A DNA stretch of 64,000 bases from assembly GCF_001704275.1 (NCBI RefSeq), contig NZ_CP011533.1:2232001-2296000 (forward strand), read 5' to 3'. The stretch is from Streptomyces noursei ATCC 11455. Its GTDB lineage: Bacteria; Actinomycetota; Actinomycetes; Streptomycetales; Streptomycetaceae. Below, piece after piece: positions 28,801-38,500 of the stretch. The number at the start of each line of letters is the position of its first letter. Within the stretch, counting starts at the first letter, position 1. Below the pieces are notes generated by a model, which had not been told where the DNA came from, ran no database searches, and saw only the letters and a list, made by a program, of their open reading frames with translations. The position numbers were made by a program, and so were the translations under genes.

Positions 28801-29510
28801 GCGAACGCGCCGGGGCTGCTCATCACGCTCACCCCACCGGCCAGGGCCAGCTCGCACTCGCCGCGGCGCAATGACGCCATTGCCAGGTGGACGGCGGTCA
28901 GCGACGACGAACAGGCGGTGTCCACGGTGAGGGCGACGCCCTCCAGGCCGAGCGCATAAGCCACTCGTCCGGACGCCACGCTGGAAGCCGTGCCGGTGCC
29001 CAGGTAACCGACCACCTCGTCCGGTGCCTGCTGCGGAGGGGGACCGTAGTCCACCGCGCCGACCCCGGCGAACACCCCGGTTGCACTGCCGCTCAGTGAC
29101 GTGGGGGCGTAGCCGGCGCGCTCCAGCGCCTCCCAGGAGATCTCCAGCAAGATGCGCTGCTGCGGGTCCATGCCCAGCGCCTCGCGCGGCGAGATACCGA
29201 AGAAGTCCGCGTCGAAGCCCGCCGCGCCGTGGAGGAACCCACCGCGCCGACCGCCGGCCACGCTCGGGTCCCAGCCACGGTCGGTGGGCGTCTGCGTGAT
29301 CGCATCACCGCCGGCGGCGAGCAGTTCCCACAGGCTGTCGGGCGAATCGACCCCGCCGGGGAACCGGCACGCCATGCCGACGATCGCGATGGACTCGCCG
29401 GCCCGTTCCTCCGACTCGCGTAACCGGGCGGTCGCGGTGTCCAGTTCGGCGACCGTGCGCCGGAGGTACCGGCGCAGCTTGTCCTCGGTAGTGTCCTTCT
29501 CCGCGCTCAT
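19824..29510 (-). CDS. Type I modular PKS III: modules 5 and 6 (each KS-AT-KR-ACP) plus thioesterase
   Basis: 3,228 residues in DEBS3 order. Approximate positions: N-terminal coiled-coil docking helix 1-35, KS5 38-460 (Cys near 197), AT5 (GHSQGE near 650, YASH near 752), KR5 1132-1290, ACP5 near 1447, KS6 from 1508 (Cys near 1675), AT6 (GHSQGE near 2125, YASH near 2227), KR6 2597-2750, ACP6 near 2908, thioesterase 3000-3220 (GHSAGA Ser near 3083, PGDHF His). Both KRs have Trp eight residues before Tyr and no LDD, so A1 type. Both ATs should use methylmalonyl-CoA. The TE would release a 14-membered lactone. The start overlaps the PKS II stop (ATGA), with AGGGGG upstream. Confidence 0.96.
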   Translation of the reverse strand: MSAEKDTTEDKLRRYLRRTVAELDTATARLRESEERAGESIAIVGMACRFPGGVDSPDSLWELLAAGGDAITQTPTDRGWDPSVAGGRRGGFLHGAAGFDADFFGISPREALGMDPQQRILLEISWEALERAGYAPTSLSGSATGVFAGVGAVDYGPPPQQAPDEVVGYLGTGTASSVASGRVAYALGLEGVALTVDTACSSSLTAVHLAMASLRRGECELALAGGVSVMSSPGAFAVFRSQGGLAADGRCKPFARAADGFGLAEGAGMLVLQRLSDAQRDSRRVLAVLRGSAVNSDGASNGLTAPNGPSQRRVIQAALDNARLRAHEVDFVEAHGTGTVLGDPIEAHALLETYGADRERPLWLGSVKSNIGHTQAAAGVAGIIKAVLALRHGEIPRTLHLDEPSPHIDWDTGNIALLAEAQPWPRGEQPRRAGVSSFGISGTNAHVIVEESAEPPAAGTDLAGGSPTADAGRADEAGPLVLSARTEEGLRAQARRLADHLAANPGVPLTDVGYTLATCRTPFEHRAVVAGHRAAVLDDLRAVAQGLATDSAPTGIAGAGRRVAMIFPGQGSQWDGMARELLATSPEFAEQIARCEQALTPYVDWSLTDVLAKGVALDRVDVVQPVLFAVMVSLAALWRAHGVEPVAVAGHSQGEIAAAHVAGALSLDDAARLVAVRAAALRRLAGRGGMMSVALSADQAQARIERFGPALSVAAVNGPRGVVVAGEPEALEALRAECEEAGIRARVIPVDYASHSPQVETLRDTLLAELSSVTPQAPRIPFYSATTGERVDDAVLDAQYWYTNLREQVRFERATRLLAEAGCDTFIEVSPQPVLTMSIESTLDSAGTDARVLGTLRRDAGDLRRFHTSLGEAFSHGVDVDWAAVFPSGTAVELPVYPFQHQSFWLPAGSGGARPTPSRDWRYRVVWQERDWGQAPLTGRLLLVDGPGVSCAWAEEITREAERQGAVVVPVRCETPTHDAIVAALRTAGLATDPRDAPTAVVSLLGLGDTEDPSSAALAALELANALGTAGVDAPLWIVTRRAVAVTPDDAAPDPAQAMVCGIGRVVGLEHPERWGGLIDVPEPEPALLPSLAAVLAQPGGEEHVAIRPTGRWVPRLVAAPRQAADSGWTPPDTVLVTGGTGGIGAHVARWLAQNGAQHLVLLSRRGRQAPGAKELEQELTDLGVEVTVAACDVADRAQLSAVLDEVRAAGRTVRAVLHTAGVSQSASVEEITHAEFTRVTDAKVRGTVNLDELCPEAEAFVLFSSNAGVWGGPGLGAYAAANAFLDAFAQRRRRLGRQATSVAWGLWAGETMAGEEGSAHLRAQGLRPMDPELAIQQLHDCLADDETCLSVADLDLGTFLDLFTASRRRPLFDELAPARPAEGTGTDTGDRSRLRDELAPLSPPERQQRLTQLVHAEVAAVLGHPDVDRVDPRRAFRDLGLDSVTAVDLRNRLATVTGLRAPATVVFDYPSVVELAQHLAEKLFGGLQSASPVASLPTGDDPDDPIAIVGMACRFPGGVGSPDELWEFVTAGGDAVTEMPDDRGWDLDRLYDPDPDSLGTTYCRHGAFLPDAASFDAAFFGISPREALAMDPQQRQVLETTWELFENAGIDPRSLRGSDTGIFLGAAFQGYGTGADVPDSSAGYVLTGSSSAVVSGRVAYVLGLHGPALTVDTACSSSLVALHTAAKSLRDGDCDLAVAGGVSVMAGPEVFTEFSRQGGLAADGRCKPFSADADGFGFAEGVAVVLLERLSQARRRGHRVLAVVAGSAINSDGASNGLAAPSGRAQERVIRQAWHRAGISGDYVDAVEGHGTGTRLGDPIEAGALGATYGAGRPAERPLWIGSVKSNIGHTQAAAGVAGVIKMVSGLQRGVLPHSLLHGERSPLIDWSGIDVATESRPWAAGAPDGVRRAGVSAFGVSGTNAHVILAEARTPERTEPGAGDLLDALGVVPLPLSAHTPTALTEVARRLESHVGNGTSLEELGLSLATRRAALEHRAVLLAHDHAELRDLLAKVADGEPSPGVVTGVAAAARRAVFVFPGQGSQWTGMAQGLLDTVPVFGQWLAEVDKELSPVVGYSVLAVLRGDPGTPPPDRVDVVQPVLFAVMVCLARLWRLCGVEPSAVVGHSQGEIAAAYVAGALSLRDAARVVGLRARALRALSGHGGMLSVAAGQDRVRGLLAPWADQLCVAAVNSPNAVVVAGEPDALAEAEARCTEAGVRARRIPVDYASHSPQVERIRDRLLADLEDITPQRGDLPVYSTLHGRRLDTAEMDGRYWYDNLRSRVSFDAAIGAAVADGFDTFVEVSPHPVLTTSVTETAERLGGEVLALGTLHRDHAEGHFAGELARAHAAGVSLDWTAVFPAVEPAPLPNYPFEHQRYWLAPDETDRIADWRYRIAWHRLPATASAALSGTYLIVGTGTDPVEHDVARAVGDAGADTYTLTVDPLAAGRDGLAASLREVPGTVDGVISLLAPGNTSDDPRSAAGANLLLHQALDDAELTAPLWLVTREAVTPDDTQATDPEQAMVWGLGLVIGLETPHRWGGLVDLPAVPGPRALGELVAALAGAGDEDQFAVREDGRYVRRLVRASVDRSVESWAPTGTALVTGGTGALGRQVGRYLARRGAEHVVLLSRQGADAPGAAAIQEELGARVSIAACDVTDREQLSAVLAGLREQGRAVRTVVHLAGLPESRPLHEIAPAGLAEVTDAKVIGAQLLDELCPDAEAFVLFSSNAGVWGSGGLGAYAAGNAYLDALAQRRRAEGRPGTSVAWGAWAGGGMAQADLDGLVRRGLRPMQPDHALRALQQALDQRDTCVSVADMNWARFAVGYTANRPRPLLTELLATEANEAETAPVTPGPDRPLADELAGLTPAEAEERVIALVRGHVAAVLGHSTPDAVGLEQPFRDLGFDSLTAVGVRNALQRAAGVSLPTTVVFDHPTVRSVATHLRSLLDVPARTPAEAGDTLRTYYLQSARQGRLQPYLDLLAGLSDFREHFDHGSDTAVKLTDLASGPGPTRLVCCAGTAPTSGPHEFVRLAGALRDRMPVSALSLPGYERDEPLPVSLGAVLDAQARTIQAAYGDEPIMLVGHSAGAMMAYALATELADRGTLPRGVVLVDVYPPERQDAVYAWLSELTSTMFDREYVQMDDTRLTATGAYDRFMRHWRPRDIGVPTLLVRATEPMGQWPDDASWKSTWDFPHVAVDVPGDHFSMIQEHAGEIAERLHDWIHCEGDM

Positions 29511-32500
29511 CGAGCCCCCTCTGTCTCGCCGAGCCGCCGGTCGAGCAGACCGAACAGTTCTTCATCGCTGACCTCGTCGACCGGGCCGATGTCCTGCTTG
29601 CCGCGCAGGCTGTTCCACCAGCCCAACAGCTTTTCCATCCGCTTCGCGATGTCCTCGCCGTCTCGCTCGAAGGCCTCGCTCGACCCACCGGCTGCCAGGT
29701 CGGCCAGCGCCACCTCCAGGCCTTCCAGCCGGTCGACGATGGCCTGCTGCGGCGGGGCGACGAGTTTGCCGCGCAGATACTCGGCCACCGCCTGTGGTGT
29801 GGGGTAGTCGAAGACCAGCGTGCTGGGCAGGCGCAGCCCGGCCGCCCGGCCCAGCCGGTTGCGCAGTTCCACCGCGGCGAGCGAGTCGAAGCCGAGATCG
29901 CGGAAGGAGCGCGTGGTGGGCACCGCGTCAGCGCCGTCGTGTCCGGCGACCGCGGCCGCATGCGTGCACACCAGCGCCGACAGGGTGGCCGTCTGTTCCT
30001 CGGCGGACATCCCGGCCAGGCGGTCGGCCAGGCTCCGCCCGGGCGCCTCGCCACGGTCGGCCCGGCGCAGTGCCGCGCGCACCCGGCCGCGTAGCACCTC
30101 GGGCGCGTCAGGCGACGCCCGCACCGCAGACTGCTCCAGCGCGAGCGGGAAGACCACCGGCTCGCCGCGCAGCAGGGCGAGGTCGAACAGGGCCAGCGCC
30201 CGCTCGGTCGGCAGCGGCGCCATGCCCTGCCGTGCCATGCGCTCGCGGTCCCGCTCGCTCAGCGCTCCGGTCATGCCGCTGGCCTCGGCCCACAGCCCCC
30301 AGCCGAGGGCCGTCGCCGACAGGCCCTGCGCGTACCGGTGGCCGGCCAACGCGTCCAGCACAGCGTTCGCGGCTGCGTAGGTCCCCTGACCGGGGCCGGC
30401 CAGCACGGACGCGCCGGAGGAGAACAGTGCGAAGAAGCTCAGCTGCTTGTCGGCAGTCAGCTCGTGCAGGTGCCAGGCCGCATCCACCTTGGGCGCGAAC
30501 ACCCGGTCCACCAAGTCCGCATCGATTGAGGTGACCAGCCCGTCGCCGAGCACCCCGGCGGCGTGCACCACACCGGTCAGCGGACGGTCTTCCGGGATGC
30601 CGGCCAGCAGCGCCGCCAGCGCCTCCCTGTCGGCGACGTCGCATGTGGCGATCGTTACCTTGGCTCCGAGGCCCGACAGTTCAGCCGTCAGTTCCCGCGT
30701 CCCCGGTGCCGCTGCGCCCTGCCTGCTGACCAGCAGCAGGTTACGCACACCGTGGCCGGTCACCAGGTGCCGGGCCAGCAGCCGGCCGAGCGTGCCGGTA
30801 CCGCCGGTGACCAGTACTGTGCCGTCCGGGTCCGGCGGGACGGGCAGGGTGAGCACCAGCTTTCCGATGTGCTGGGCGCGGCTCATGTGTGCCAGAGCCG
30901 CGGGTGCGTGCTCCAGCCGCCATGCGGTGACCGGTAGCGGCTCGGCGGTCGCGGCGGCTGCGGCGAGGATCTCGCCGAGCCTGTCCGGGCCCGCCTCGGC
31001 CAGGTCGAACGGCCGGTACCGGCCGTCGAACTGCTCGGGCCTGCGCAGGTCTGTCTTGCCCAGCTCGACGAACACGCCGCCGGAAGTGAGCAGGTCCGCC
31101 GACTCGTCGAGCAACTCGCCGGTCAGCGAGTTCAGTACGACGTCCACGCCGCGTCCGCCGGTGGCCGCGCGGAACTTCGCCCCGAAGCCGGGTTCCCGGG
31201 ACGAGGCGATGTGGTCGTCGTCCAGCCCGAGTCCGCGCAGCGTCTCATGCTTGCCAGGGCTGGCGGTGGCGAACACCTCTGCACCGGCCGCCCGCGCCAG
31301 GCGTATGGCAGCCATGCCCACGCCGCCCGCGGCGGCGTGGATCAGCACCGACTGTCCAGCGCGCACGCCGGCGAGGTCGTGCAGGGCATAGTGCGCGGTG
31401 GCGTAGGCGATCGGCACGGTCGCTGCCTCGGTGGCGCGCCAGCCGCGCGGTATGCGGGCTAGCAGCCGGTGGTCCGCGACCGCCAGGGGGCCGAAGCCGC
31501 CCTCGAGCAGCCCCATGACCTCGTCGCCGGCCGCCAGTCCGGTCACCTCGGACCCGGTCTCGACGACGACACCGGCGCCTTCCGTGCCCATGTGGGCGGC
31601 CTCGGGGTACACGCCGAGCGCGAGCAGGACGTCCCGGAAGTTGACGCCGGCCGCCCGGAGAGCGATCCGCACTTCGCCCGGCGCCAGCGGACGCTCGGCG
31701 TCGGGGGCGGGCGCGAACCGGACCGCGTCGATCGTGGTGCCGCCGGCCACGAGCCGGTATGCGCCACTGCTCGGGGGCAGCAGGACATCGGCCGGCCGCC
31801 CGGAGAGCAGACGCGGCACCAGGGCTGTGCCTGCGCGGAGCGCCACCTGCGGATGGTCGAGCACCGCGGGAAGGAGGGCGAGTGGCTCGGTGGCCGCGTC
31901 GGTGTCCATCAGGACGAAGCGTCCCGGGGACTCAGCCTGCGCAGACCGGACTACGCCCCACACGGCTGCACCTGCGGCGTTGCGCACCGGCTCGGTGCGA
32001 GCGGTGCTCACCGCGTTGTGGGTGACCAGGACCAGGGTGGAGTGGGCGAAGCGCGGGTCGTCCAGCCAACGGCGAACCAGCCGTGACACGCTGGACACCA
32101 GCTGACGGGCGGTCACGCCGAGCGGCGCATCGTCCTCGGCCGGTGTGTCCACGCCCACCGGGACGGCGACGACGTCGGGGATGCCGGAAGCGGTCAGGGC
32201 GTCCCAGTCCGGGTCGCCGTCCTGGAGCGCCACCACGGCAGCGGGCACCGTCGGATGCGCAGCCGCCAGCGGCATCCATGCCAGGCGGTACAGCTCCGGC
32301 TCTTCGTGGGATGGGGCCTGCCAGTCCCCGTCGAGCTCCCGGACCACGAGGGATTCCACGGAAGCGACCGGTGCCCCGGACGGATCGACGAGCCGCAGAC
32401 TCATCGCGTCGGGGCCGGCCGGGGTCGCGACCACCCGGACGGTTACCGCCCCGGTCGCGTACAGGGACACGTTGTTCCAGGAGAACGGGAGCTGTGCGGT

Positions 32501-35500
32501 GTCCCGTTCCCCGAGGGCGCCCAGACTGAGCGTCTGTGCGGCGGCGTCGAGCAGCACCGGATGGATCGTGTGTCGGTCGGCCGCGTCGTTGGCGTCCTGG
32601 GCACCGGGCACGGTGACCTCGGCGTAGATCTCCCCGTCCCGCCGCCAGGCCGCGTGCAGGGCCCGGAACGCTGGACCGTAGGCGTAGCCACGCTCGGCGA
32701 GGTGCTCGTAGTGGTCGTCCAGGTCGATCTGCTCGGCGCCGGCCGGCGGCCACTGCTGGGCCACCGGATCGGTGTCCGGCCGGCCTTCGACGAGGACGCC
32801 TGTGGCGTGCCGAAACCATTCGTCTCTCTCGCCGGTCCCGGTGTGTACGGCCACCGAACGGCGGCCTTCCCCGTCGGCCGCGCCTACCGATACGCGCAGC
32901 AGGGAGCGAGCCTCACCGAGCACGAGCGGTGCCTCCAGCACCAGCTCTTCCAGGGTGGACAGGCATGTCTGGGCCCCCGCGGTCAGCGCAAGGTCGACCA
33001 GCGCGCTGCCGGGCAGCAGCGCCAGGCCGTTGACCACGTGGTCGGCCAGCCACGGCTGCTCGTCCAGCGACAGCTCACCGGTGAGCACGTACCCACCGTC
33101 GCCAGGCAGATCGATCGCGCCGGACAGGAGCGGATGCTCCGTGGGGCGTATCCCCCAGGCAGTCGGGTCGCCACCCCGCTTGCGGGGACGCGGCCAGAAA
33201 CGCTGGTGCTCGAACGGGTAGGTGGGCAGCTCGACGAGTCCGCCGGCCGGCACGGCGGGCCGCACATCGACGTCGACTCCGCAGACGTGCGCCCGCACCA
33301 GGTTGCGCAGGAACTCGCCGGGCCCGTCGGTACCCCTGCGCAGCGTGGCCACGCACTCCACGTCCCGGTTGGCGTCCTCGGCGATCTCCTCGATGCCTGT
33401 CAACAGCACCGAATGCGGGCTCACTTCGATGAAGGTGTGGTTGCCACGCTCCAGGAGGCGGCGCACCGTTGCCTCGAAGCACACGGTCTGGCGCAGGTTC
33501 CGGTACCAGTACCTGGTGTCCATCCCGGTGGTGTCGAATGCGTCGCCGGTCACCGTCGAATAGAACGGCACCGACGAGCGGGCTGCCGTGGTCTCGCCCA
33601 GCTCCTGCAGGAGCTGCTGCTCGACCAGTTCAACCTCGGGTGAGTGGGACGCGTAGCGCACGGCGATGCGCCGGGGCCGCATGCCGTGGCTCGTGGCGTA
33701 CGCGAGGAACTCCTCAAGCGCATCGGTCTCCCCGGCGACCACCTGGGTACGCGGCCCGTTGGCGGCGGCTACGGTCAGCCGGCCGGACCACGGTGCGAGC
33801 GCGGTCGCCAGTTCGTCGCCCGACGCGGAGACCGACGCCATGCCGCCCCGGCCGTCGAGGACGCGCAGCACTCGGCTGCGTACGGCCACGATTTTGGCTG
33901 CGGTGTCCAGGGACAGTGCGCCGGCCACGTAGGCGGCGGCGATCTCGCCCTGGGAGTGCCCGACCACGGCCGCGGGCCGCACGCCGTGTGCGCGCCACAG
34001 CTCAGCGAGCGACACCATGATGGCGAACAGCACCGGCTGGACAACATCCACCCGCTCGTACGGGTCGGTGTCGGTGTCGGTGTCGCCGCTACTGCGCACG
34101 ACGTCCAGCAAGTCCCAGTCGACGTGCGGGGCCAGTGCGGCCGCGCAGTCGGCCATCGCCGCGGCGAAGACCTCGGAGCGGGTGAGCAGGTCCCGTGCCA
34201 TGCCGAGCCACTGCGCGCCCTGGCCCGGGAAGACCAGTACCGGCCGGCCGGCCGAGATGGTTTGCGGTGGTACCACCTGTGGGGTGGCCCCGCCTCCGGC
34301 GAGCGCTTCCAGGCCGGCGATGATCTCCGCGCGGTCCTCGCCCACGACGGCGGCCCGGACATCCATCTGGGCCCGGCCGCGGGCGAGTGTGTGGGCGGTG
34401 TCGGCCAGGTCCAGCTCCGGCTCGTCGCGCAGCCACGCAGCCAGCGCGGCTGCCTGCGCGGTGAGGGCTTGCCCGCTGCGCGCGGACAGCAGCAGCGGCA
34501 CCGGGCTGTCCCCGGTGGCCGGTTCCGGCGTGGTGCCTGGTGCCGGCTCGGCCGGCGCCTCCTCGACGATCAGGTGCGCGTTAGTGCCGCTCACCCCGAA
34601 CGATGACACCCCGGCGCGGCGCGGCCGGTTGCCGCGCGGCCATGGGACGTCCTCTTGGAGCACCCGCACCGCACCGGACGGCCAGTCGATGTGCGGGGAT
34701 AGTTGCTCCGCGTGCAGGGTGCGCGGCAGCAGCTCGTGCCGTAGCGCTGCCACGGTCTTCAACACGCCGGCGATCCCCGCGGCGGCCTGGGTGTGGCCGA
34801 TGTTGGACTTCACCGAGCCGATCCACAGGGGACGGTCGCGGTCCGCACCGTAGGCGGCGATCAGCGCGCCCGCCTCGATGGGGTCACCCAGCTCGGTGCC
34901 GGTGCCGTGGGCCTCAACCGCGTCGATCTCGTGCGCGGACAGTCCGGCGTCGGCGAGGGCGGCGCGGATCACCCGCTCCTGGGCAGGACCGCTCGGTGCA
35001 GCCAGTCCGTTTGAGGCGCCGTCCTGATTGACCGCGCTGCCCCGCAGCACCGCCAGCACCTGGCGCCCCTCCCGGCGCGCCTGCGACAGCGGCTGGAGCA
35101 CGAGCACTCCCGCGCCTTCGGCGAGTGAGAAGCCGTCCGCCTGCGCGGAGAACGCCTTGCACCGACCGTCCAGGGCCAGCCCGCGCTGCGTGCTGAAGTC
35201 GACGAACGTGTAGGGGTCGGCCATCACGGTAGCTCCAGCCGCCACCGCGAGGGTGCATTCACCGCGCCGCAGTGCCTGTATCGCCAGGTGGACAGCGACC
35301 AGCGAGGACGAGCACGCCGTGTCCACCGTGATCGCCGGGCCTTCCCAGCCGAAGTGGTACGCAAGGCGCCCGGACAGCACGCTCGCCGAGTTGCCCAGAC
35401 CCTGGTAGCCGTCGACCCGCTCGGCTTCGCTCTCCAGCAGCGGCATGTATGACTGGCCGTTGGAGCCGACGAAGACACCGGTAAGGCTGCCCCGCAACCC

Positions 35501-38500
35501 GGTGGGGTCGGATCCGGCGCGCTCCAGCGCCTCCCAGGTGGTCTCCAAGAGCAGCCGCTGTTGCGGGTCCATCGCGAGGGCCTCGCGCGGGGTGATGCCG
35601 AAGAAGGCGGGGTCAAAACCGGCCACGTCGGCGAGGAAACCGCCGCGGTTGACGTAGCTGGTGCCGGCGTGGCCGGGTTCTGGTTGGTAGAGCTGCCCCA
35701 GGTCCCAGCCGCGGTCGGTGGGGAACTCGGAGGTGCGGTCCTCACCACCAGCCATGACGCGCCACAGGTCCTGGGGCGAGCCTATTCCGCCGGGCAGCCG
35801 GCAGGCCGTGCCGACGATCGCGATGGGCTCGTCCTGGGCATGGTCCCAGACCCGGGCAACCTGCTCGGCGGGCTGCGCCGACCGGTCTCCGGCCAGCCGG
35901 GTGTCCAGGTGGCGAGCCAGTGCGGTGACGGTGGGGTGGTCGAACACCAGCGAGGCAGGCAGCCGCAGGCCGGTGGCCGCGACGAGCTCCTTGCGCAGGC
36001 GCACCGATGCGAGCGAGTCGAAGCCGAGTTCGCTGAACGCCCGCCGCACGTTGACCTCGGCCGCCGAGCCGTGGCCCAGCACCCTCGCGACGGCCTCGGC
36101 AACCAGCTCGATCAGCTGCTCAAGGCGTTCCGCGGCGGGCAACCCGGCGAGCAGGGCGCGTGGGGTAGGTACCGTCTCGTCGTCCCGGCCCGCCTGGCCG
36201 GTGTCCTCGGTGGCCGGCACCCGGTGCTCGGCCAGCTCGTCGAACAGGGCCGTGGGCCGGGTGGCGCCGTACCCCTCGGTGAACACCGGCCAGTCCACAT
36301 CGGACACCGCTACGGTGCCGCTGCCCGCGCCGAGAATGCGTTTCCAGACCTCCAGCGCACGCTCCGGCGAGAGGGCACGCAGGCCACGCTCGCGCAGCCG
36401 CGCCTGGTCGACTGCAGCGCCGGTGTCCGCCCAGGGGCTCCACGCCACCGCCGTGCACGGCCTCCCGGTCAGGCTGCGGTGCTCGGCCAGCGCGTCGAGG
36501 TAGGCACTGCCGGCGGCGTAGGCCGCCATGCTCGTTGCGCCCCAGACGCCGGCCACGGAAGAGCAGTAGATCTCACGTTCCAGCTGCCGCCCGCTGAGAG
36601 CGGCGTCAATGGCGAACAGGAGCTCCGTCTTGGCCGCCAGGATGTCGGCGAAGTCGTCCAGGTCGAGTTCGGTGAGCGCACCGAACGCGGTCTGCGTCTC
36701 CGCGTGGACCAGTGCGGTCACCGGGTGCGGCAGGGTTTCGAGCACGTTGCCGAGGTCGGCCGGGTCGGTGACGACCGTCGTCTTGACGTCGGTCAGCGGT
36801 GCGTGCGCCTCGTCATCGGGACGTTCGCCGACGAGCACCAGGTGTGCCGCGCCGTTGGCGGCGAGCCAGCGGGTGAGCCGAGCGCCGATCGGCGTGGCGG
36901 CGCCGGTGACGAGCACTGTGCCGTGTGGTGTCCAGTCGCCCGCTGCAACGTTCGCCCGCACCAGTCGTCGGCCGTACAAGCCGTTGGCGCGCACCGCGAC
37001 TTCGCTCTCCCGGCGCGGCCAGTCCGCGGCGAGTACCTGCAGCATGCAGGTGAGCGCGCGGTCGTCCACCGCTTCGGGCAGGTCTACCGTGCCGCCCCAT
37101 CGCTCGGCGAGTTCCAGTGCGGCTACCCGGCCGAGGCCGTGTACGGCGGCCTGCGCCGGCCGGGCGAGCCGGTCGTCGCCGGGGGTACGGACGGCGCCTT
37201 GGGTGAGGCACCACATGGGTGCGGCGAGTTGCGCGTCCCGCACCGCTCGCGTCAGCGCGGTGGTGGCCACCGAGCCTGCGGGGGCGCCAGGCCGCCCCGG
37301 CAGTCCCGATTCGTCCGCCGCCAGCAGCGACAGCACACCGCGCAGGTCGGTGACGCCGTCGATGGCCGCCGCCACGGCCGACGTCAGCACGGCCGGGTCC
37401 GTGGCGTGGTCCACAGTGCACACCACGGGCACGCCTCCGTGCTCGGCGATCGCCCGGACCAGCTCGTCGGCCCACTGCGGGGTCGCCGCTTGGGCAGTCA
37501 CTACGAGCCAGGTGCCGTCGAGTGCCGCGGGACCGCGGTCACCGAGCGGGGTCCAGCTCGCGCGGTAGGTCAGACCATCGGCCTGGGGCAGGGCGCGCGG
37601 GGCCGGGGTCTCCCAGTAGTGCTTGCGCTGGAACGGGTACGTCGGCAGGTCGAGGGTCTTGGCCGCGGCGAACGCGGGCTGCCACCGTACGTCCGCCCCG
37701 TCGACGTGAGCGGTGGCGAGTGAGGTGAGGAACGCCGTGCGGTCGTCGGTGTCGCGTTGCAGCGAACCGACCACCATCGCGGTGTCGTGCTCCGCCGCGT
37801 CGAGCACATCGGTCACTCCGCCTGCCAGTACCGGATGCGGGCTGATCTCGATGAACGCGTCATAGCCCTGATCGGCCAGGGTGCGTACCACGTCTGCGAA
37901 GCGAACCGTCTCGCGCAGGTTGCGGAACCAGTACCCGGCATCTAGATCGGCTCCGCGCATCACCTGGCAGGTGACCGTCGAGTGGAACGTTACCGTCGTC
38001 TGACGGGGCGCCAGGCCGTTGAGTGAAGCGTCGAGTTCGGCGCGGACCTGGTCCATCTGCGGTGAGTGGGAGGCGTAGTCCACATCGATCATCCGAGCCC
38101 GTACGCCTGCCTCGGTGCACTCCGCTGCCAGTTCCCGCAGGGCCTCGGGGTCACCGGAAACGACCACCGACCGGGGGCCGTTGGCCGCGGCCACCGCGAG
38201 CCGGTCGCCCCATGCCGACAGACGGGCCCGGACACCGTCCTCGTCCAGGCTGACCGCGAGCATGCCGCCTTGGCCGGACAGCGCGCGCAAGCTGCGGCTG
38301 CGCAGCGCCACCAGCCGGGCCGCGTCGGCCAAGGGCAGCGCACCGGCCACATACGCCGCCGCGATCTCACCTTGCGAATGGCCCGCCACGGCATCCGGTT
38401 CCACGCCGTAGGACCGCCACAGCGCGGCCAGCGAGACCATCACCGCGAACAGCGCGGGCTGCACCACGTCCACCCGGTCGAGGGCTGGTGCCCCGGGTTC

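Noticed and set aside
26808..28874. A 688-codon plus-strand frame over module 5
   Set aside because: Antisense shadow of AT5/KS5; no start-site or family evidence.
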